Assembly (NCBI RefSeq): GCF_003732705.1
Contig: NZ_MOBR01000009.1
Coordinates: 186,001-250,000, forward strand
Direction of reading: 5' to 3'
From: Pseudomonas frederiksbergensis
GTDB lineage: Bacteria; Pseudomonadota; Gammaproteobacteria; Pseudomonadales; Pseudomonadaceae
Length of the DNA stretch: 64,000 nucleotides
This document shows, one piece after another, positions 1 through 8,731 of the stretch. The stretch's first letter is position 1, and each line of letters begins with the position of its first letter. The translations under genes were made by a program, and so were the position numbers. Below the pieces are notes generated by a model, which was not told where the DNA came from, ran no database searches, and worked only from the letters and a program-made list of their open reading frames with translations.

Positions 1-72
1 CTCGCCCACAGCTTCAAACGGATGTTGAACCTGCTGGGCGGTAACGCGCTGATGGCGGCGATGAAGGTCTGA
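1..72 (+). CDS. C-terminal end of a protein cut by the window edge, possibly a transposase
   Basis: The first 72 bases read in frame from base 1 to a TGA at 70-72 and give a 23-residue tail ending NLLGGNALMAAMKV. A basic FKRMLNLLG segment followed by a short hydrophobic helix resembles the ends of several insertion-sequence transposases. This is a resemblance from memory, not a match I can verify. No inverted terminal repeat is obvious in the 75 bases that follow. The rest of the gene lies outside the window, so function is uncertain. Confidence 0.4.
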   Translation, partial: LAHSFKRMLNLLGGNALMAAMKV

Positions 73-148
73 AGCGCTTGAGCTACGCGGTGTCTGCGGC
101 ATCTCTTTCGTACAGTGCTTCGCGCTTCAGGGAATTGGGTGCCGAGTT

Positions 149-1063
149 CTACAAGCTATCCGGATCCCCAAAAAACATCTGAATCCTGGACCGCAACCAG
201 CGCTCCCCCGGATCATTGTCCTGCGAACCCCGCCAGGCCATGTGCAATTCAAAACTGCGCGTCGGCAACGGCGGATCCTCCGCGCGAACACCGCCGGCCG
301 CTGTCAACGCTTCAGCGGTGTAGTCCGGCACGGTGGCGACAATATCGGTCCCGCTAATAAGCGTGCTCAACCCATTGAACTGTGGCACGGCCAGTACCAC
401 ATGACGTTTGCGCCCGAGCTTTTCGAGTTCTTCATCTATAAAGCCACTCAGGTCACCGGCGAACGACACCAGTGCATGGGGCCGCTCGCAGAAGTCGTCC
501 AGGCTTAGCGGCCCCGGCACGGTGTCTGCCCGCAACAGCTTCGGCATGCTGCGACGCAGCACTTTGCGCTTGGCGTTGGCCGGCAGGTCGGCGGTGTAGC
601 TGACACCGATTGAAATTTCCCCTGAAGCCAGCAGGCTTGGCATCAAGATGTAGTTGGCTCGACGCACCACCAGGACGATGCCCGGTGATTCGGCGCGCAG
701 GCGTTTGAGCAACATGGGCAGCAATGCGAATTCGACGTCGTCCGACAGACCGATACGAAACACCGCCGTGCTGGTGGCCGGATCAAATTCCGCCGCGCGA
801 CTGACCGCCGTGGAAATGGAGTCCAGCGCCGGGGAGAGCAGGGCGAAGATCTCCACGGCCCGGGCCGATGGTTCCATGCTGCGGCCGGTGCGCACGAATA
901 ACGGATCGTCGAACAGCCCGCGCAGGCGTGAGAGCGCTGCACTGATCGCCGGCTGGCCGAGGAACAATTTCTCCGCAGCACGGGTCACACTGCGTTCATG
1001 CATTAATGTTTCGAAAACGATCAACAGGTTCAGGTCGACACGACGCAGGTCATTACGATTCAT
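149..1063 (-). CDS. LysR-family transcriptional regulator
   Basis: This 304-residue protein has the LysR layout. An N-terminal winged helix-turn-helix covers about residues 5-65 (DLNLLIVFETLMHERSVTRA, then the recognition-helix stretch GQPAISAALSRLR), and an effector-binding domain follows from about residue 90. The start at MNRNDLRRVDLN is preferred over an upstream ATG at 1141 because LysR domains begin only a few residues before 'LNLL', and AGGACTCC lies just upstream. It is divergent from the alcohol dehydrogenase at 1333. LysR proteins commonly control the divergent neighbour, so the dehydrogenase is the likely target (inference). The effector is unknown. Confidence 0.9.
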   Translation of the reverse strand: MNRNDLRRVDLNLLIVFETLMHERSVTRAAEKLFLGQPAISAALSRLRGLFDDPLFVRTGRSMEPSARAVEIFALLSPALDSISTAVSRAAEFDPATSTAVFRIGLSDDVEFALLPMLLKRLRAESPGIVLVVRRANYILMPSLLASGEISIGVSYTADLPANAKRKVLRRSMPKLLRADTVPGPLSLDDFCERPHALVSFAGDLSGFIDEELEKLGRKRHVVLAVPQFNGLSTLISGTDIVATVPDYTAEALTAAGGVRAEDPPLPTRSFELHMAWRGSQDNDPGERWLRSRIQMFFGDPDSL

Positions 1064-1332
1064 CTGGAGTCCTGGCAGAGTCAGCAAGCTTGACGTGGGC
1101 GGCCATATGGGAACAATGGCCGGCATGAATATTACGGGCAAAGGCTGCTACTCTGCACCGTGTAATTCACTTTTTACTTAAATGGCTGCTTCGGTTTTTA
1201 CGGTATCTGATGATGCCGCCGGCGCTGCGGAATCAATGACAGGCATGTCGACTATTAATAGCCACTGATGGTCTTGGGTAGAAAGCCCAGATAGAGTTCG
1301 TGGCATTAGAGGTTACTTTGACGAGGTTTGCG
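1064..1332. promoter_or_regulatory. Divergent intergenic region between a LysR gene and its probable target
   Basis: These 269 bases separate two divergent starts and must carry both promoters. A 10-bp perfect palindrome, CTATTAATAG, is visible at 1252-1261, about 70 bases before the dehydrogenase start. It could be part of an operator, but it does not clearly fit a T-N11-A LysR box. The site itself is inference. Confidence 0.4.
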
Positions 1333-2355
1333 ATGTCCCGCACGATCCGTTTTCACAAGTTTGGTCCAGCCGAGGTGCTCAAATGCGAAGAGCATGCGGC
1401 CGCTCTGCCTGCACCGGGTGAAGTGCAGGTGCGCGTCGAAGCAATCGGCATCAGCTGGTACGACATTCTTTGGCGCCAGAACCTGGCTTCTTCTCACGCT
1501 CGTCTGCCTTCAGGCCTTGGCCATGAAATGTCAGGTGTGGTGACGGCAGTCGGTGACGGTGTTGATGACCTGGCAGTAGGCGACAAGGTCGCCAGCTTCC
1601 CGGCCGAGAGCCCCAACGATTATCCGGTCTACGGCGAGCAGATTGTTCTGCCACGCTCGGCATTGACCCGCTACCCGGACGTGCTCAGCCCGATCGAAGC
1701 CAGCGTGCATTACACGCCGCTGCTGATCGCCTATTTTGCCTACGTCGATCTGGCGCGGGTCAAACCGGGGCAGTTTGCCTTGGTGACCGACGCAAGCCAC
1801 TGCGCAGGGCCGTCCTTCGTGCAACTGGGTAAAGCCTTGGGTGTACGGGTGATCGCGGCGACCAAAACTGCGGAAGAACGTGAATACCTGCTGTCCCTGG
1901 GTGCCGAGAAAGTCATCGTCACCGAAGAACAGGATCTGCTGATGCAGATCAACAAGATCACCGACAACCGTGGCGTCGATGTAGTGTTCGACGGTCTCGG
2001 CGGGCCACAGATGTCGTTGCTCGGTGACGTGCTTGCGCCTCGTGGCAGCCTGGTGCTCTACGGCCTGCAAGGCGGTAACCAGACGCCATTCCCGGCCTGT
2101 GCAGCGTTCCAGAAGAACATTCAGTTCTTCGTGCACTGCATCGGTAACTTCACCGGCAAGCCGGAGCTGGGCATCATTCAGGATCAGGTGGCGTTGCAAC
2201 GAGCGTTGCGCGACATCAACCAGTTGACTGCGGACCGTGTGCTGCTGCCGCTCAAGACTCGGGTTTTCCCGTTTGCCGAGTTTGTCGAAGCGCACCGCTA
2301 CATGGACGAATGCCCATGCCGCGAACGAGTGGCTCTGCAGGTCGAGCCGGCGTAA
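1333..2355 (+). CDS. Zinc-type alcohol dehydrogenase / quinone oxidoreductase family protein (MDR superfamily)
   Basis: The 340-residue protein shows the medium-chain dehydrogenase plan. A GroES-like N-terminal domain carries GLGHEMSGVVTAVGDGVDDL (about residues 59-78), and a Rossmann domain follows with GVRVIAATKTAEEREYLLSLGAE and VFDGLGGPQ. The 'GHE' catalytic-zinc signature is present in altered form, and no four-cysteine structural zinc lobe is seen. An NADPH-dependent quinone-oxidoreductase-like activity is therefore as likely as alcohol oxidation. ATG at 1333 is chosen because an ACGAGG ribosome site lies just upstream and MSRTIRFHKFG is the usual beginning. The gene is divergent from the LysR gene and probably controlled by it. 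Confidence 0.85.
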   Translation: MSRTIRFHKFGPAEVLKCEEHAAALPAPGEVQVRVEAIGISWYDILWRQNLASSHARLPSGLGHEMSGVVTAVGDGVDDLAVGDKVASFPAESPNDYPVYGEQIVLPRSALTRYPDVLSPIEASVHYTPLLIAYFAYVDLARVKPGQFALVTDASHCAGPSFVQLGKALGVRVIAATKTAEEREYLLSLGAEKVIVTEEQDLLMQINKITDNRGVDVVFDGLGGPQMSLLGDVLAPRGSLVLYGLQGGNQTPFPACAAFQKNIQFFVHCIGNFTGKPELGIIQDQVALQRALRDINQLTADRVLLPLKTRVFPFAEFVEAHRYMDECPCRERVALQVEPA

Positions 2356-2424
2356 CACCTTTCAAGCAATGCCCTCGATGCCTCCGGTGCTCCCTGCACC
2401 GGGGGCATTGTCGTCCCTGACGAC

Positions 2425-2451
2425 CCGGTTTCAGCAACTGAACCGGTTTTT
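2425..2451 (+). terminator. Probable rho-independent terminator after the dehydrogenase
   Basis: CCGGT..TCAG pairs with CTGA..ACCGG around a three-base loop, with one unpaired T in the stem, and TTTTT follows directly. It lies 70 bases after the dehydrogenase stop. A second, GC-rich hairpin without a T run sits just before it (2378-2408). Confidence 0.65.
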
Positions 2452-2527
2452 GCTTTTGATCTGTATCTTCTAATCATCATATAAGCCCTGATAATTGAAT
2501 GATTACTTTCATCTCAAGGAACGAGTC

Positions 2528-2749
2528 ATGAGTGGGCGTTCGGCTGATATTAATCAGCTCATGTTTGCGACAGACGACGGGCAAATGTCACAACGTTTGA
2601 AGACTAAGGATATATCAGTGTCTTCTTTCTCTATTTCTTGTACTCAATGTCTGTGGGACGCTGTCGGAAGTTTCCTAGGAAGTCGAAAAAATCCCAAAGG
2701 GCCTTGCCCTGCCGGGCTTTGCGAGGAGGTGGCTGTCGCCTTGGCATAG
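2528..2749 (+). CDS. Small hypothetical protein (doubtful)
   Basis: This open frame would encode 73 residues starting MSGRSADINQLMF. Support is limited to a good ribosome site, AAGGA seven bases before the ATG. The surrounding 400 bases are AT-richer than the flanking genes and use atypical codons, and I recognise no family. It may be a horizontally acquired orphan or chance coding. Confidence 0.3.
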   Translation: MSGRSADINQLMFATDDGQMSQRLKTKDISVSSFSISCTQCLWDAVGSFLGSRKNPKGPCPAGLCEEVAVALA

Positions 2750-2896
2750 GCAGAGTTCATACATTTCAAATAATTACCCAAAACTTAAGTGCTAGCATTT
2801 TGTGACAGGATCCAGCACTTCACACCGAGAATCGGTCGCGCAGTGTCTATCACTCTTTGCGTGACATTGAACTTCCGAATACCAGGTAAAACACTG

Positions 2897-4351
2897 ATGA
2901 CCACAATCCACGACCAGGCAATGAACTATGTATATCAGCAAGTACTGCAAAGGCTGCTGAGTTTTTTCTCACGCGCCGAACGCACAGCCTTGCAGCTGAT
3001 GATTCAGCGCCTGGTGGTGTCGGCCGGCGGCATAGAGCGGATTGGCGACTTCAAGGTGATGTCGATTCAGTCCGGGACACTGGACAGCTGCTACACCCTC
3101 GCGTTGCTGCGCGCAGCCCAACTGAGTATCGCCAGCCGGGCACCGGCGACCTTTCAGCTACGGGTGGCGACCTTGCGCTTGAGCGGGACCAGTTCTGCGG
3201 CGCTGGAAAATATCCATCGCACCAATGCGGCACTGTTCCTCTACGACGATCCGCGGGTTGAATTGTTGATGGTGGATAACCGCGAGATCCTGCCGTTCAA
3301 CCATTTGGCGCCGATCTCGGAGGCGGGGCGCGAGTCGAACCGGCTCAACCTGTTGATGGTCGGCCATCAACGGGCGTGGGAGGGGCCGCTCGATCTGTGG
3401 GACGACGGCTACCTGACAACGGGCGAGTTCTACGGGCAAATTGCCCGGTGGGACAATGGCGTCGATGCGTTGATCAGCAGCGAAACGCCTCGCCAGCAGA
3501 AGCAGTTTCTCGACGGCTTGAAGCGTGCAGCGCAAAAGGCGAGCCTCGGGACATTGAATTACAACGTCGCCGGGTTCGATGGGTTGTTCGCCATGCTCGA
3601 TGATCTGGGCAGTGACTACTTCCGTGAGTTCTACGCCGGTCATGAGTACGCGCAGTGGCGCCCGGCGGGTCGATTCGAAGCCTGCCGTCGCACGACCAAT
3701 ATCGATATTCACGACATGGTGGTTGGGAAACTGGAAGAGCGCTGGCCGTTGCTCACTGAGTTCCTGGGTGTCCAGCTCGACGAAATGGCAGCGCACCTGA
3801 GCGATAGCGAATTCGTCAGCCCGACGATTGCGGCGCACCTGCGGGGGTTACAGGCGTGCGTTGTCTCCGGTGACAGTTACGAAACCGGCATTGCTGAATA
3901 CTTGCAGCGAGCCTTGGTGATGATGCGTCGCAAGCAAGTGCCGGAACGTTTTTGCGAACTGGCACTGGAGTCGTTCGGCAATCCGGCAGCCATGGTTGAT
4001 CGGCGCTTACAGGCGGCGGACGAGGCACTGAAAACCCTCGGGTTGACCGAAACCCAATTGATCTGCCTGCTCTTTGCGCCGTTTGTCGATGGCGGCGCAG
4101 GGCTGGAGCGCTTCCTGCGCAGTTGCCATCCCGGCATGCTGGTGGCAATGCCGGACCTGCACAAGGCGATGCAAGGGCATCAGGTGGCCGAACAGGTGAT
4201 GCAATGGATGGTCGATGTCAGTGGGTTGCCGGTCAGCCTGATCGGCACGTTGTATCGCATGAAGCCGGTGACGGTGGAGGACAGCATTGCGGTCGAAGAC
4301 CCGCCGAACGATGACGCTGACGTGATTGGCGAACTGTCAGCGGGGCATTGA
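2897..4351 (+). CDS. Conserved-looking protein of unknown function
   Basis: A 484-residue soluble protein that I do not recognise. There is no signal peptide and no membrane helix. The N-terminus is amphipathic (VYQQVLQRLLSFFSRAERTALQLM), the middle is mixed alpha/beta, and the C-terminal half is helix-rich (LICLLFAPFVDGGAGLERFL). ATG at 2897 is chosen because upstream residues are low-complexity and AT-rich, whereas the codon pattern turns typical of Pseudomonas there. It is followed 67 bases later by a MocR-type regulator on the same strand, so the two may be co-transcribed and the regulator may concern this gene. Function is not assigned. Confidence 0.75.
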   Translation: MTTIHDQAMNYVYQQVLQRLLSFFSRAERTALQLMIQRLVVSAGGIERIGDFKVMSIQSGTLDSCYTLALLRAAQLSIASRAPATFQLRVATLRLSGTSSAALENIHRTNAALFLYDDPRVELLMVDNREILPFNHLAPISEAGRESNRLNLLMVGHQRAWEGPLDLWDDGYLTTGEFYGQIARWDNGVDALISSETPRQQKQFLDGLKRAAQKASLGTLNYNVAGFDGLFAMLDDLGSDYFREFYAGHEYAQWRPAGRFEACRRTTNIDIHDMVVGKLEERWPLLTEFLGVQLDEMAAHLSDSEFVSPTIAAHLRGLQACVVSGDSYETGIAEYLQRALVMMRRKQVPERFCELALESFGNPAAMVDRRLQAADEALKTLGLTETQLICLLFAPFVDGGAGLERFLRSCHPGMLVAMPDLHKAMQGHQVAEQVMQWMVDVSGLPVSLIGTLYRMKPVTVEDSIAVEDPPNDDADVIGELSAGH

Positions 4352-4418
4352 AGGTGCAGGGGCTGCCACGATTCACAACCGTTCAGGCACACAATTGCAC
4401 AGTGTCCGGCTATTACCG

Positions 4419-5819
4419 ATGAAAGGACCCAGGGAAACGGACTTTGCGTACCAGGCGGTGTATCGATATTTGACGCACCTCATCAACGAACCGGGCTGCG
4501 GCACGCCGATTCGCCTGCCTTCGCTGAGGCAGTTGGCGCTGCGCCTGAACGTGTCGATCTCGACCATCCAGTACGCCTATTCGCTGCTGGAAAAAGAAGG
4601 GCGGGTCTACTCGGTGGCCAAGTCTGGCTATTACTCCCAGCCGATCGCCACCCTGGGTCCGTTGACCAGCGGTAATGATTTGCTTGAAACCGTCTATTTC
4701 AATGCGCGGCGTCCCGGAATGCTGGTGTTGAGCGCCGATGAGCCGGCCCTGCTGCAACCGCTGGACAGCCCGTTGCTGATGCTTGAGCGCGAATTGCTGC
4801 GTCAATATCCGCGCCAGCCACAATCGGCTTCGCAACCCTGCGGGGAGCAGGAGCTGCGCACGGCCCTGGCGGCGCGCTACACCACGTCGCCGGCGCGTTG
4901 CTGGCATGCCGACGAGGTTTACATCGGTGCCGATCTGCGGGGAGTGCTGGAAATACTGATCACCATCCTCTGTCTGAAGGGCGCCACGGTGGTGGTTGAA
5001 TCGCCGTGCGACTGGGTGATTCTGCGTTTGCTCGAGGCGGCGGATGTACGGGTGATCGAGCTGCCATTGCAAGCTTGCGGCGCGCTGGACCTGGGGCAGC
5101 TTGAGGAAGTGCTGCAGACCCAGCCAGTGCGGCTGGTCATGCTTTCGTCGGGCTTGAGCATGCCGCGGGGAAGCCAGGTGCCCCACGACAAACGCCAGTC
5201 GATCGCGCAGCTGTTGGCCCGGCATGACTGCTGGGTGCTGGAAAACGACTGTTATGGCGAGCTCGGTTTCGAGCTAGAAGGGCCGAAGTTTCGCGACCTT
5301 CTGGACCCTGACCGGCTGATCGTGTTTTCTACTTTCGAGAAAATCATCGGGCCGGAAGCGCCCTACGGCTATCTGCTCTCACGGCAACTGGGTGAGGAGC
5401 TGCAGCGGCATTTCCTGCTGCGTGCGTTTCGCCTGTCACCGATCCGCCAGAAAGCCATCGCCCGCTTGTACGGCAATGGACGTATCGACCAGCATCTGCA
5501 AGTGCTGAGGCGTATGCTCAAGGATCGTCAGTTGCAGATGATCCAGCTGCTGCACGAACGGCTGGGGGACGCCTTGCAACCGGTCGAGCCGCAGGGTGGG
5601 GCGACGATCTGGGTGCGCTCGTTGCGCCAGGTCGATGTGCGCCGGGTGTTCCAGCGCTTGCTCAAACAGCAGGTGGTGATTGCGCCAGGCGAGCTGTTCA
5701 GCCTGCAAGGCCTGCACGGTCAGCATCTGCGCCTGAGCCACACGTTCAGCGGCGAGCATGACCTCGGCTACGCTCTGGGATTGCTGGGGGATGCATTGCG
5801 TCTGGAAGCGATTGAATGA
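4419..5819 (+). CDS. MocR-type GntR regulator with aminotransferase-like domain
   Basis: A 466-residue protein with two domains. The first is a GntR winged helix-turn-helix at about residues 10-75 (IRLPSLRQLALRLNVSISTI, then YAYSLLEKEGRVY). The second is a fold-type I aminotransferase domain from about residue 110. The PLP-binding lysine is probably K308 in FSTFEKIIGPEAP. MocR proteins are PLP-sensing regulators of vitamin B6, GABA, taurine or amino-acid pathways; the ligand here is unknown. ATG at 4419 (MKGPRETDFAYQ) is preferred to one at 4326 inside the upstream gene, since GntR domains start close to the N-terminus. The unknown protein upstream is the obvious candidate partner. Confidence 0.85.
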   Translation: MKGPRETDFAYQAVYRYLTHLINEPGCGTPIRLPSLRQLALRLNVSISTIQYAYSLLEKEGRVYSVAKSGYYSQPIATLGPLTSGNDLLETVYFNARRPGMLVLSADEPALLQPLDSPLLMLERELLRQYPRQPQSASQPCGEQELRTALAARYTTSPARCWHADEVYIGADLRGVLEILITILCLKGATVVVESPCDWVILRLLEAADVRVIELPLQACGALDLGQLEEVLQTQPVRLVMLSSGLSMPRGSQVPHDKRQSIAQLLARHDCWVLENDCYGELGFELEGPKFRDLLDPDRLIVFSTFEKIIGPEAPYGYLLSRQLGEELQRHFLLRAFRLSPIRQKAIARLYGNGRIDQHLQVLRRMLKDRQLQMIQLLHERLGDALQPVEPQGGATIWVRSLRQVDVRRVFQRLLKQQVVIAPGELFSLQGLHGQHLRLSHTFSGEHDLGYALGLLGDALRLEAIE

Positions 5820-5929
5820 GCTGCGTTAAAAAAGGTCGCGGAGCGTGTGGATCGTTACCATCGCGCGATGGTCAAACTGCCAGTAAACTGCGTTCCTATT
5901 CCTGAACCACTCTTTTTCAGAGGTTTTGC

Positions 5930-7576
5930 ATGACACTCAGTCCTTTTGCGGGCAAACCGGCACCGGCAGAATTGTTGGTCGACATCCCGCGACTGGTAAC
6001 GGCCTATTACACCGGCCAGCCTGATGCCGCCATCTCTACACAGCGCGTCGCCTTTGGCACGTCCGGTCACCGCGGCAGCTCTTTCGACTTGAGTTTCAAC
6101 GAATGGCACGTTCTGGCGATCAGCCAGGCCATTTGCCTGTACCGGCAAGCCCAGGGCATCGATGGTCCGCTGTTTGTCGGTATCGACACCCACGCGCTGT
6201 CGACCCCGGCCGGCGCCAGCGCCCTCGAAGTGCTGGCCGCCAACGGTGTCACCGTGATGATCGCCGAAGGCGACGAGTACACGCCGACCCCGGCCATCTC
6301 CCATGCGATTCTTTGCTATAACCGCGGCCGCACCTCGGGCCTGGCGGACGGCATCGTCATTACGCCGTCTCACAACCCGCCACAAAGCGGCGGCTACAAA
6401 TACAACCCTACCAACGGTGGCCCGGCCGATACCCACATCACCAAGTGGATCGAAGCCAAGGCCAACGAACTGCTCGGCAACAAGCTGGCTGGCGTCAAGC
6501 GCATCAGCTACGAGCAGGCGCTGAAGGCCAGCACCACCCATCGACACGACTACGTGAACACCTATGTCGCCGACCTGATCAACGTGATCGACTTCGATGC
6601 CATTCGCGATGCCAAGCTGCATCTGGGTGTCGATCCGTTGGGCGGAGCAGGGGTGCGCTACTGGTCGGCGATTGCCGAGCATTACCGCCTGGATCTGGAA
6701 GTGGTCAACACCCAGGTCGATGCCACTTTCCGCTTCATGACCGTCGATTGGGACGGGCAGATCCGCATGGACCCATCGTCCACCCACGCCATGCAAGGTC
6801 TGATCGGGCTCAAAGATCGTTTTGACGTGGCCTTCGGCTGCGACCCGGATCACGACCGTCACGGCATCGTCACCCCGTCCGGCGGCCTGTTGGCACCGAA
6901 CGCCTACCTTGCTGTGACTATCGACTACCTGTTCCAGAACCGCCCGCACTGGCGTGCCGATGCCGCCGTGGGTAAAACCGTGGTCAGCAGTGGCTTGATC
7001 GATCGCGTGGCCAAGCGCCTGGGTCGTCGCCTGTACGAAGTGCCGGTTGGCTTCAAGTGGTTTGCCGATGGCCTGTTCGATGGCTCTCTGGGCTTCGGTG
7101 GCGAAGAAAGCGCCGGTGCCTCGTTCCTGCGCAAGGACGGCGGCGTCTGGAGCACTGACAAGGACGGCTTGATCCCGGCCCTGTTGGCGGCAGAAATGAC
7201 CGCCCGCACCGGTCGCGACCCAAGCCAGGCCTATCGCGCACTGACCGATGAGCTGGGCGAACCGTTCTCCGTTCGGGTCGATGCCAAGGCCAATCCTGAG
7301 CAGAAAGCGCTGCTGAGCAAGTTGTCCCCGGATCAGGTCACCTCGACTCAATTGGCTGGCGAAGCGATCCAGAGCATCCTCAGCCATGCTCCGGGTAACG
7401 ACCAGGCTATCGGCGGCTTGAAAGTCATGACCGAAAACGGCTGGTTCGCGGCGCGTCCGTCGGGCACCGAGGACATCTACAAGATCTACGCCGAAAGCTT
7501 TATCAGCGACGAGCATCTCAAGCAGTTGGTGGCTGAGGCTCAGACGTTGGTGGATGGCGCGATTACTGCGAAGTAG
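5930..7576 (+). CDS. pgm: Phosphoglucomutase, alpha-D-glucose phosphate-specific
   Basis: A 548-residue member of the phosphohexomutase superfamily that interconverts glucose-1-phosphate and glucose-6-phosphate in the cytoplasm, feeding glycogen, trehalose and surface-sugar synthesis. The phosphoserine loop is [17 protein letters not shown] with Ser147 as the phosphorylated residue. The magnesium loop is DPDHDRHG, the sugar-binding loop is GGEESAG, and the phosphate-binding loop is [14 protein letters not shown] near the C-terminus. Length and all four motifs fit the bacterial Pgm of about 546 residues. It appears monocistronic: it is followed by a REP pair and a strong terminator, and faces the pirin gene. 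Confidence 0.95.
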   Translation: MTLSPFAGKPAPAELLVDIPRLVTAYYTGQPDAAISTQRVAFGTSGHRGSSFDLSFNEWHVLAISQAICLYRQAQGIDGPLFVGIDTHALSTPAGASALEVLAANGVTVMIAEGDEYTPTPAISHAILCYNRGRTSGLADGIVITPSHNPPQSGGYKYNPTNGGPADTHITKWIEAKANELLGNKLAGVKRISYEQALKASTTHRHDYVNTYVADLINVIDFDAIRDAKLHLGVDPLGGAGVRYWSAIAEHYRLDLEVVNTQVDATFRFMTVDWDGQIRMDPSSTHAMQGLIGLKDRFDVAFGCDPDHDRHGIVTPSGGLLAPNAYLAVTIDYLFQNRPHWRADAAVGKTVVSSGLIDRVAKRLGRRLYEVPVGFKWFADGLFDGSLGFGGEESAGASFLRKDGGVWSTDKDGLIPALLAAEMTARTGRDPSQAYRALTDELGEPFSVRVDAKANPEQKALLSKLSPDQVTSTQLAGEAIQSILSHAPGNDQAIGGLKVMTENGWFAARPSGTEDIYKIYAESFISDEHLKQLVAEAQTLVDGAITAK

Positions 7577-7586
7577 TTGAGGGTCT

Positions 7587-7677
7587 CTTCGCGGGCAAGC
7601 CTCGCTCCTACAGGATAGAGTCGATCACATGATTTGTGAGCGATTACGTCCTGTAGGAGCGAGGCTTGCCCGCGAAG
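7587..7677. repeat. REP inverted pair
   Basis: Two 29-bp arms at 7587-7615 and 7649-7677 are exact reverse complements, with cores of the type GGAGCGAGGCTTGCCCGCG. This is a typical paired REP (BIME-like) element of Pseudomonas. It lies between the pgm stop codon and the terminator. Confidence 0.9.
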
Positions 7678-7712
7678 GCATCAGCATGAACACAGAAGAT
7701 CTCGAACCAAAC

Positions 7713-7746
7713 AAAAATGGGCGACCACTCGGTCGCCCATTTTTTT
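7713..7746. terminator. Bidirectional rho-independent terminator
   Basis: A perfect stem of AAAAATGGGCGACC with GGTCGCCCATTTTT and a four-base loop. It has an A-run on one side and a T-run on the other. It lies between the convergent pgm and pirin genes and can serve both. Confidence 0.9.
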
Positions 7747-7755
7747 GCCCGGTAT

Positions 7756-8451
7756 TTAAGCCAGATCAACCAACACGATTTCACTGTCTTCAATCGCCGT
7801 CACCCGCAACACCTGTTCCTCAGCTACCGCCACACCGTCTCGAGCTTGTGCACGCAAGCCATTGACTTCAATCACACCGGTGGCCGGAACCAGGTACGCG
7901 CGACGCCCATTGTCCAAACGATATTCCGCCGATTCCCCGGCTTTCAGGTTCGCCGCCACCAACCGTGCATCAGCGCGAATCCGCAGGCTTTGATCGTCGC
8001 CGGCCTTGCCGCTGGCCAGGGTCACGAAACCTTCACGCTGACCTTTCGGGAAAGGCTTGGCGCCCCACGACGGTGCCGAACCGGCCTCGTTTGGGATGAT
8101 CCAGATCTGGAAAATCCGCGTCTCGGTGGATTCCAGGTTGTATTCGCTGTGGGCGATCCCGGTACCGGCGCTCATGACCTGAACGTCGCCTGCTTCAGTG
8201 CGACCCTTATTGCCCAGATTGTCCTGGTGGGTAATCGCACCTTCACGCACATAAGTGATGATTTCCATGTCGCGGTGCGGATGCTGTGGAAAGCCCGTGC
8301 CGGCGGCGATCACGTCATCGTTCCAGACCCGCAGGTTGCCCCAGTTCATGCGTTTGGGGTCGTGGTACTCGGCGAACGAAAAGTGGTGATGGGCATCCAA
8401 CCAGCCATGGTGGGCGCCGCCCAAGGTGTTGAAAGGTCTGAGTTCAAGCAT
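7756..8451 (-). CDS. Pirin family protein
   Basis: A 231-residue bicupin. Pirins bind iron and some have quercetin 2,3-dioxygenase activity. The N-terminal cupin has the metal-ligand pattern FPQHPHRDMEIITYV and later GTGIAHSEYN (histidines and a glutamate). The N-terminal segment HHHFSFAEYHDP is the pirin hallmark. The second cupin, from about residue 130, lacks the metal ligands, as in bacterial YhhW-like pirins. ATG at 8451 is chosen for its CAGGAG ribosome site; upstream in-frame residues are not pirin-like. It is transcribed alone toward the shared terminator. Confidence 0.93.
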   Translation of the reverse strand: MLELRPFNTLGGAHHGWLDAHHHFSFAEYHDPKRMNWGNLRVWNDDVIAAGTGFPQHPHRDMEIITYVREGAITHQDNLGNKGRTEAGDVQVMSAGTGIAHSEYNLESTETRIFQIWIIPNEAGSAPSWGAKPFPKGQREGFVTLASGKAGDDQSLRIRADARLVAANLKAGESAEYRLDNGRRAYLVPATGVIEVNGLRAQARDGVAVAEEQVLRVTAIEDSEIVLVDLA

Positions 8452-8731
8452 GATCGTCTCCTGAAAAGGTTCGTCATGGGGCGGTGCGCCTGAGCCACGA
8501 AACAAGAACCGGTGGTTGATGGCGTGCATCATCTATCAGGTGATAATCGATAAAAAGCGTAAAAAGTGCCTCAAAACAATCGAATTGGTTGATGTTAAAT
8601 AACCTCGAAACATTCTCATCCAGCCTTCACTTCATCGCATAAGCCAATGACCTGTAAGCATTTCACTAGAACTCAACGGCAAATGCAGACACCATAGCCC
8701 TCAACAGCCTCACACCCTGGAGTCCGTCCGC

